A stretch of DNA of 7,841 nucleotides from Actinomycetales bacterium (lineage in GTDB: Bacteria > Actinomycetota > Actinomycetes > Actinomycetales > Dermabacteraceae): the NCBI GenBank assembly GCA_012799425.1, contig JAAZLF010000642.1:1-7841 (forward strand), written 5' to 3'. The notes beneath the pieces were generated by a model. That model saw only the letters and a list, made by a program, of their open reading frames with translations, ran no database searches and was not told the DNA's origin. The position numbers and the translations under genes are program-made. Shown here piece after piece: positions 4,966 through 7,841 of the stretch (its first letter is position 1; each line of letters opens with the position of its first letter).

Positions 4966-6237
4966 GTGAGCGCACGGACCACCACCGCCGGCGGCCGGGT
5001 GATGCGCAGGCTGGGAGACCACCTGCTCACGCTCCTGGCCGTCGGCGGTGCTGTCTGCATCCTGCTGGTGATCCTCAGCTGGGTCTTCAGCATCTCGATC
5101 ATGATGTTCCGCACCGGCTCCATGAGCCCCACCATCAGCGCCGGCTCGATCGCCTTCGTGCGCGAGATCCCCGCCGCCGAGATCGACGAGGGGGACGTGG
5201 TCACGGTCGATCGCGGAGAGTCGGTCCTCCCCGTCACCCACCGCGTCACCGAGCTCCGCGCACACGACCCCGCCACCGGCGAGGTCACCTTCATCATGCA
5301 GGGCGACGCCAACGACACCGCCGATCCGGAGCCGTACACCGCCACCGAGGTGCGTCGGGTGATGTTCGCCGTGCCCGGGGCGGCGCGAGTGGTGCAGCTG
5401 ATGGGCGACCCCCGTGTGCTCGCAGGCCTGACCATCGGCGCGGCGCTGCTGGTGGTCTGGGCGTTCTGGCCCCGCCGAGGCAGCCCTGACGGCGCCGAGC
5501 CGGAGACCGTCAGCGATCCCACCGACGGCGCTGACCCCTCCGCCCCGCGCGCCGTGGCGCTGCCCGCCCTCGCCGCGCTGATCCTCGCCGCGCCCGGCGC
5601 CGGGGATGCGGAGACCACCCTCATCACCGGTGAGCACCTCCGCTTGCAGACGACGGGCGACCCCGCGCAGATGCAGAACCTCGCCCCCGGCCAGAGCGTG
5701 CCGTGGGAGGTGGGCGTGTGGGCCGAGGCCCCGGACCCCGGAGAGATCCGGATCGGTCTCGCCGGACGCGGCGAGCTCGCCGCGCAGCAGGACGCCCTGC
5801 TCGTCGCCGTCGAAGCGTGCCCCACCCCGTGGGACGGCACCGACTGCGCGGAACGCGCGCAGACCGTGCTCGAGCGCACCCCGCTCGACCAGCTCGGCTC
5901 ACCGGAGGCCACCCACCACCTCATCACGATGGACGCGGCAGAACAGCGCTGGCTGCGGATCACCGTCACGCTCTCCGCCTCCGCCGCGGATCTGGACGGC
6001 GCTCACGGCGAGCTGCTCGTCGAGGCGGTCGGCGCCGGTGAGCACCTCACCACCGACGATCCCCCGCACGGCCCGGGCGGCGACACCGGTGGAGGCGCCG
6101 GCAGCGACTCGGACGGCAGCTCCGGAGGGGACCTCGCCCGCACCGGCGCCGCCTCCACGCTCCCGCTCACGCTCGCCGCCTCGGCCCTGCTCATCTCGGG
6201 GACGGCCCTGGCCCTGCGCGCACGGCGCAGGCACTGA
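4966..6237 (+). CDS. SipW-class signal peptidase I fused to a secreted domain with an LARTG wall-sorting signal
   Basis: This 423-residue protein is two proteins in one. Residues 1-168 are a SipW/ER-type signal peptidase I: membrane helix about 20-47, TGSMSPT with nucleophile Ser52, VTHRV with His92 in place of the lysine of ordinary bacterial enzymes, QGDAND with Asp114 (and Asp120), and a second helix about 151-168. A polar linker with PRRG (169-195) follows. Next come a short hydrophobic, signal-peptide-like segment (about 196-209, then PGAGDA), an exported domain (about 216-350, NLAPGQS at 238-244, Cys285 and Cys294), a Gly/Asp/Ser stalk, LARTG (390-394), a last helix and RARRRH. The LAXTG form suits class E sortases. 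The frame is unbroken and no internal start has a ribosome binding site, so the fusion looks real. The GTG start has AGGGGG eight bases upstream. Likely substrates are the products of 3582-4133 and 4293-4910. Confidence 0.88.
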   Translation: MSARTTTAGGRVMRRLGDHLLTLLAVGGAVCILLVILSWVFSISIMMFRTGSMSPTISAGSIAFVREIPAAEIDEGDVVTVDRGESVLPVTHRVTELRAHDPATGEVTFIMQGDANDTADPEPYTATEVRRVMFAVPGAARVVQLMGDPRVLAGLTIGAALLVVWAFWPRRGSPDGAEPETVSDPTDGADPSAPRAVALPALAALILAAPGAGDAETTLITGEHLRLQTTGDPAQMQNLAPGQSVPWEVGVWAEAPDPGEIRIGLAGRGELAAQQDALLVAVEACPTPWDGTDCAERAQTVLERTPLDQLGSPEATHHLITMDAAEQRWLRITVTLSASAADLDGAHGELLVEAVGAGEHLTTDDPPHGPGGDTGGGAGSDSDGSSGGDLARTGAASTLPLTLAASALLISGTALALRARRRH

Positions 6238-6241
6238 GCGA

Positions 6242-6312
6242 AGGCCCCTCACGCCAGGTCCCGCGCACACCAGGCCCCTCACACCGGGCCCCCTCACACC
6301 AGGTCCCGCGGG
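6242..6312. repeat. Degenerate 14-16 bp tandem repeat at the junction of convergent genes
   Basis: Four to five imperfect copies stand head to tail. AGGCCCCTCACGCC is at 6242-6255, AGGTCCCGCGCACACC at 6256-6271, AGGCCCCTCACACC at 6272-6285, GGGCCCCCTCACACC at 6286-6300, and a partial AGGTCCCGCG begins at 6301. The array starts five bases after the stop of the plus-strand peptidase gene and includes the stop codon and last codons of the minus-strand hydrolase. GGCCC/GGGCC (6273-6277/6286-6290) can form a short hairpin, so the stretch may help end transcription from both sides. No U-tract is present. Confidence 0.65.
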
Positions 6313-7841
6313 ATCCTCCGCTCCCAGTTCTGCGAGTGCACGCGCGGATCGCCCCTCTCGGCGTCCAGCTCGAACGCGTCCAGCTGGGCGTCGATGATGA
6401 ACTCCTCGCGGGTGGAGGTGAGGATCGTGCGGGTGCTGATCATCGCGCCCCAGTCCTCCCGCTCCACGCGCCGCACCGTGCGGGTCTCGCCCCGCACCGA
6501 GTTCACGTCGTTCCAGCGGAAGCTGTACCACTCGGTGGTGGCGCGACGGATCCGGCTGCCCGTCTCCTCGATCACGAACTCGCCCTGGTCGTTGGCGACC
6601 TCGAGCACCGACTCGTTCGTGGCCAGGTCACGGGTGACCCGCCAGTGGTGCTCACCGGGGGAGACGTCGGTGACCTCGAGCGGCTCGGCCGCCTCGGGCT
6701 CACCGAACTGCCGCAGATGCGCATCCTCCTTCCGGGGCGGACGCACCGGCAGGCGCAGACTGCTCGACCCGGTGGACAGCGTGACCGTCGCCGCCTCGGG
6801 AGCCGGCCAGATCAGCGGCCAGTACGAGGTCGAGATCGACAGCCGCAGCTTGTGCCCGGCCGGGAACGACTGGGCGATCCCGTTCAGCGGCACCTCCACC
6901 CGGTACTTCTTCCCCGGCTCGAGCGGCTGCGGGTCCCCGCTGCCATCGCGGTGGGTCAGGTTCAGCACGCCATAGGTCACGCGGGTCGCCTCGCCGTGCG
7001 TGTTCACGTCGGAGAGCCGCACCGCCAGCTGCGCGACCGGCTTGTCCGCGCTGACCTCCAGCACGCAGGCGGGCCGGCCGAAGATCTCCAGCTCCTCCGT
7101 CAGCTCCGGGGACTCGAAGAACAGCGCACCGCCATCCTCCTCCCGCTGGTCGAAGGGCAGATCCGGCACAGCCGCGTAGGAGGCCCACTTCCCGGCGAAC
7201 ATCCCCACGCTCAGCGGGGACTGCACCGAGACCTCACGATCCGGCCCGTCGGCCGCGCCCTCCTCGAGATGATGGCCGCGCAGCACGTACTCGCGCTCCT
7301 GGATCCGCGGGGAGGGCCACTGGTCCTCCGCGATCCAGCGACCCGGGCGGTCTTCGTAGGAGGCGGCGGGGGAGACGCTGTCCTGCATCCACGCCCGCAC
7401 CATCGGCTCATCCATCACCCCAGTGTCGGTGCCCTTGAGCCAGTGATCCCACCAGCGCACCACCTCCTGCAGGAACCCGATCGCCGGGCCGGGCACGCCG
7501 ATGTGCGGATACTTGTGCCCCCACGGCCCGATCAGGCCCTTGCGGGGCACATCCAGGTTCTCCATCAGGCGGAAGATCGCATTGGTGTACCCGTCGGCCC
7601 AGCCCCCCACAGCCATCACCGGAACCTGCACCTGGGAGTAGTCCTCGCACACGGAGGCCGGTTTCCAGTAGTCGTCCCGCCGCTGATGGGTCAACCAGGT
7701 CTCCAGCCACAGCCCGCTGCCGGCAAGGCGCTCGTGCCACATCTCGCGCCAGCGCTCGCCCACGATCTGCGGATCCGGCGGCAGGGAGTTGAAGGCGAAC
7801 ATCACCGTGGCCTCGGAGAGGTTGTCCGCCAGCAGCGCGCC
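6294..7841 (-). CDS. CocE/NonD-type alpha/beta hydrolase (peptidase S15-like), 3' part of the gene
   Basis: The visible 516 residues are the middle and C-terminal parts. The frame enters from the right edge as GALLADNLSEAT and is open throughout, so the start and the catalytic serine lie outside the window. The family is recognised from PPDPQIVG, WLTHQRRDDYW, and GGWADGY, whose Asp (codon 7595-7593) is the expected acid. The LIGPWGHKYPH motif holds the expected catalytic His (codon 7517-7515). Then come PGPAIGFLQE and a WWDHWLKG motif. A C-terminal beta-sandwich domain of the S15/CocE type follows (LEVSADKPVAQLAVRLSDV, then FPAGHKLRLSIS). Relatives cleave esters or N-acyl/X-Pro bonds; the substrate here cannot be told. 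There is no sign of frameshift. The TGA (6296-6294) lies inside a tandem repeat, so the last codons may have been shaped by it. It converges on the peptidase gene and has no evident functional link to it. Confidence 0.9.
   Translation of the reverse strand, partial: GALLADNLSEATVMFAFNSLPPDPQIVGERWREMWHERLAGSGLWLETWLTHQRRDDYWKPASVCEDYSQVQVPVMAVGGWADGYTNAIFRLMENLDVPRKGLIGPWGHKYPHIGVPGPAIGFLQEVVRWWDHWLKGTDTGVMDEPMVRAWMQDSVSPAASYEDRPGRWIAEDQWPSPRIQEREYVLRGHHLEEGAADGPDREVSVQSPLSVGMFAGKWASYAAVPDLPFDQREEDGGALFFESPELTEELEIFGRPACVLEVSADKPVAQLAVRLSDVNTHGEATRVTYGVLNLTHRDGSGDPQPLEPGKKYRVEVPLNGIAQSFPAGHKLRLSISTSYWPLIWPAPEAATVTLSTGSSSLRLPVRPPRKEDAHLRQFGEPEAAEPLEVTDVSPGEHHWRVTRDLATNESVLEVANDQGEFVIEETGSRIRRATTEWYSFRWNDVNSVRGETRTVRRVEREDWGAMISTRTILTSTREEFIIDAQLDAFELDAERGDPRVHSQNWERRIPRDLV

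Noticed and set aside
5002..5004. ATG as an alternative signal peptidase start, 12 codons downstream of the chosen GTG
   Set aside because: It has no ribosome binding site, whereas the GTG at 4966 does. It would still keep the whole catalytic domain, so the function call does not depend on it.
5554..5640. Separate translation of the C-terminal surface domain from an internal GTG near 5554
   Set aside because: There is no Shine-Dalgarno sequence before it and no stop between the two halves, so a fused product is simpler.
6242..6312. CRISPR array
   Set aside because: The units are 14-16 bp, directly adjacent and imperfect, without unique spacers between them and without cas genes.

Overview
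The window is very GC-rich, with G or C at nearly every third codon position. It uses GTG as well as ATG starts and AAGGAG-type ribosome binding sites. Together with the actinobacterial holin-type membrane protein, the SipW-type secretion genes and the LAXTG wall-sorting signal, this points to a high-GC Gram-positive actinobacterium. The Micrococcales are likely, and the overall look recalls Brachybacterium and relatives, but the genus is an impression from gene content and not something the sequence proves.

Left arm, minus strand (1-3423). Reading in the direction of transcription from the right, there is a 150-residue helical protein of unknown function (3423-2971), then a 679-residue membrane O-acyltransferase with an extracellular SGNH domain (2807-768). 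A gap of 300 bases without a gene follows, then a small two-helix Actinobacterial Holin-X type protein (467-72). One base beyond its stop codon starts the next gene (70 to the window edge), of which only 23 codons are visible. The genes are separated by G+C-rich hairpins without U-tracts.

Centre, plus strand (3582-6237). This is a dedicated secretion cassette of the SipW/TasA kind. Two exported proteins (3582-4133 and 4293-4910) carry nearly the same signal-peptide core, LGVGAxxTLAAWTDxE. This aligns with the cleavage region of Bacillus TasA. They are followed by a SipW-class (Ser/His) signal peptidase (4966-6237). In the same uninterrupted reading frame the peptidase continues into a second signal-peptide-like segment, a secreted domain, a low-complexity Gly/Ser/Asp stalk and an LARTG sorting signal. 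One polypeptide therefore seems to combine the processing enzyme of the pathway with a wall-anchored surface protein. My reading is that it cleaves the two small proteins at the membrane, and that its own C-terminal part is either a wall anchor or minor subunit for an assembled surface structure, or tethers the enzyme to the wall. The first substrate gene has a leader with two hairpins that could re-pair into alternative forms and that touch its ribosome binding site. The second has a distinctly less GC-rich leader.

Right end, minus strand (6294-7841). This is the C-terminal three quarters or so of a CocE/NonD-type (peptidase S15-like) alpha/beta hydrolase; its N-terminus lies outside the window. 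It converges on the signal peptidase gene. The junction is a short degenerate tandem repeat that includes the hydrolase stop codon.

The main point of interest is the peptidase-anchor fusion and the cassette around it. The rest of the window is ordinary chromosomal gene content.
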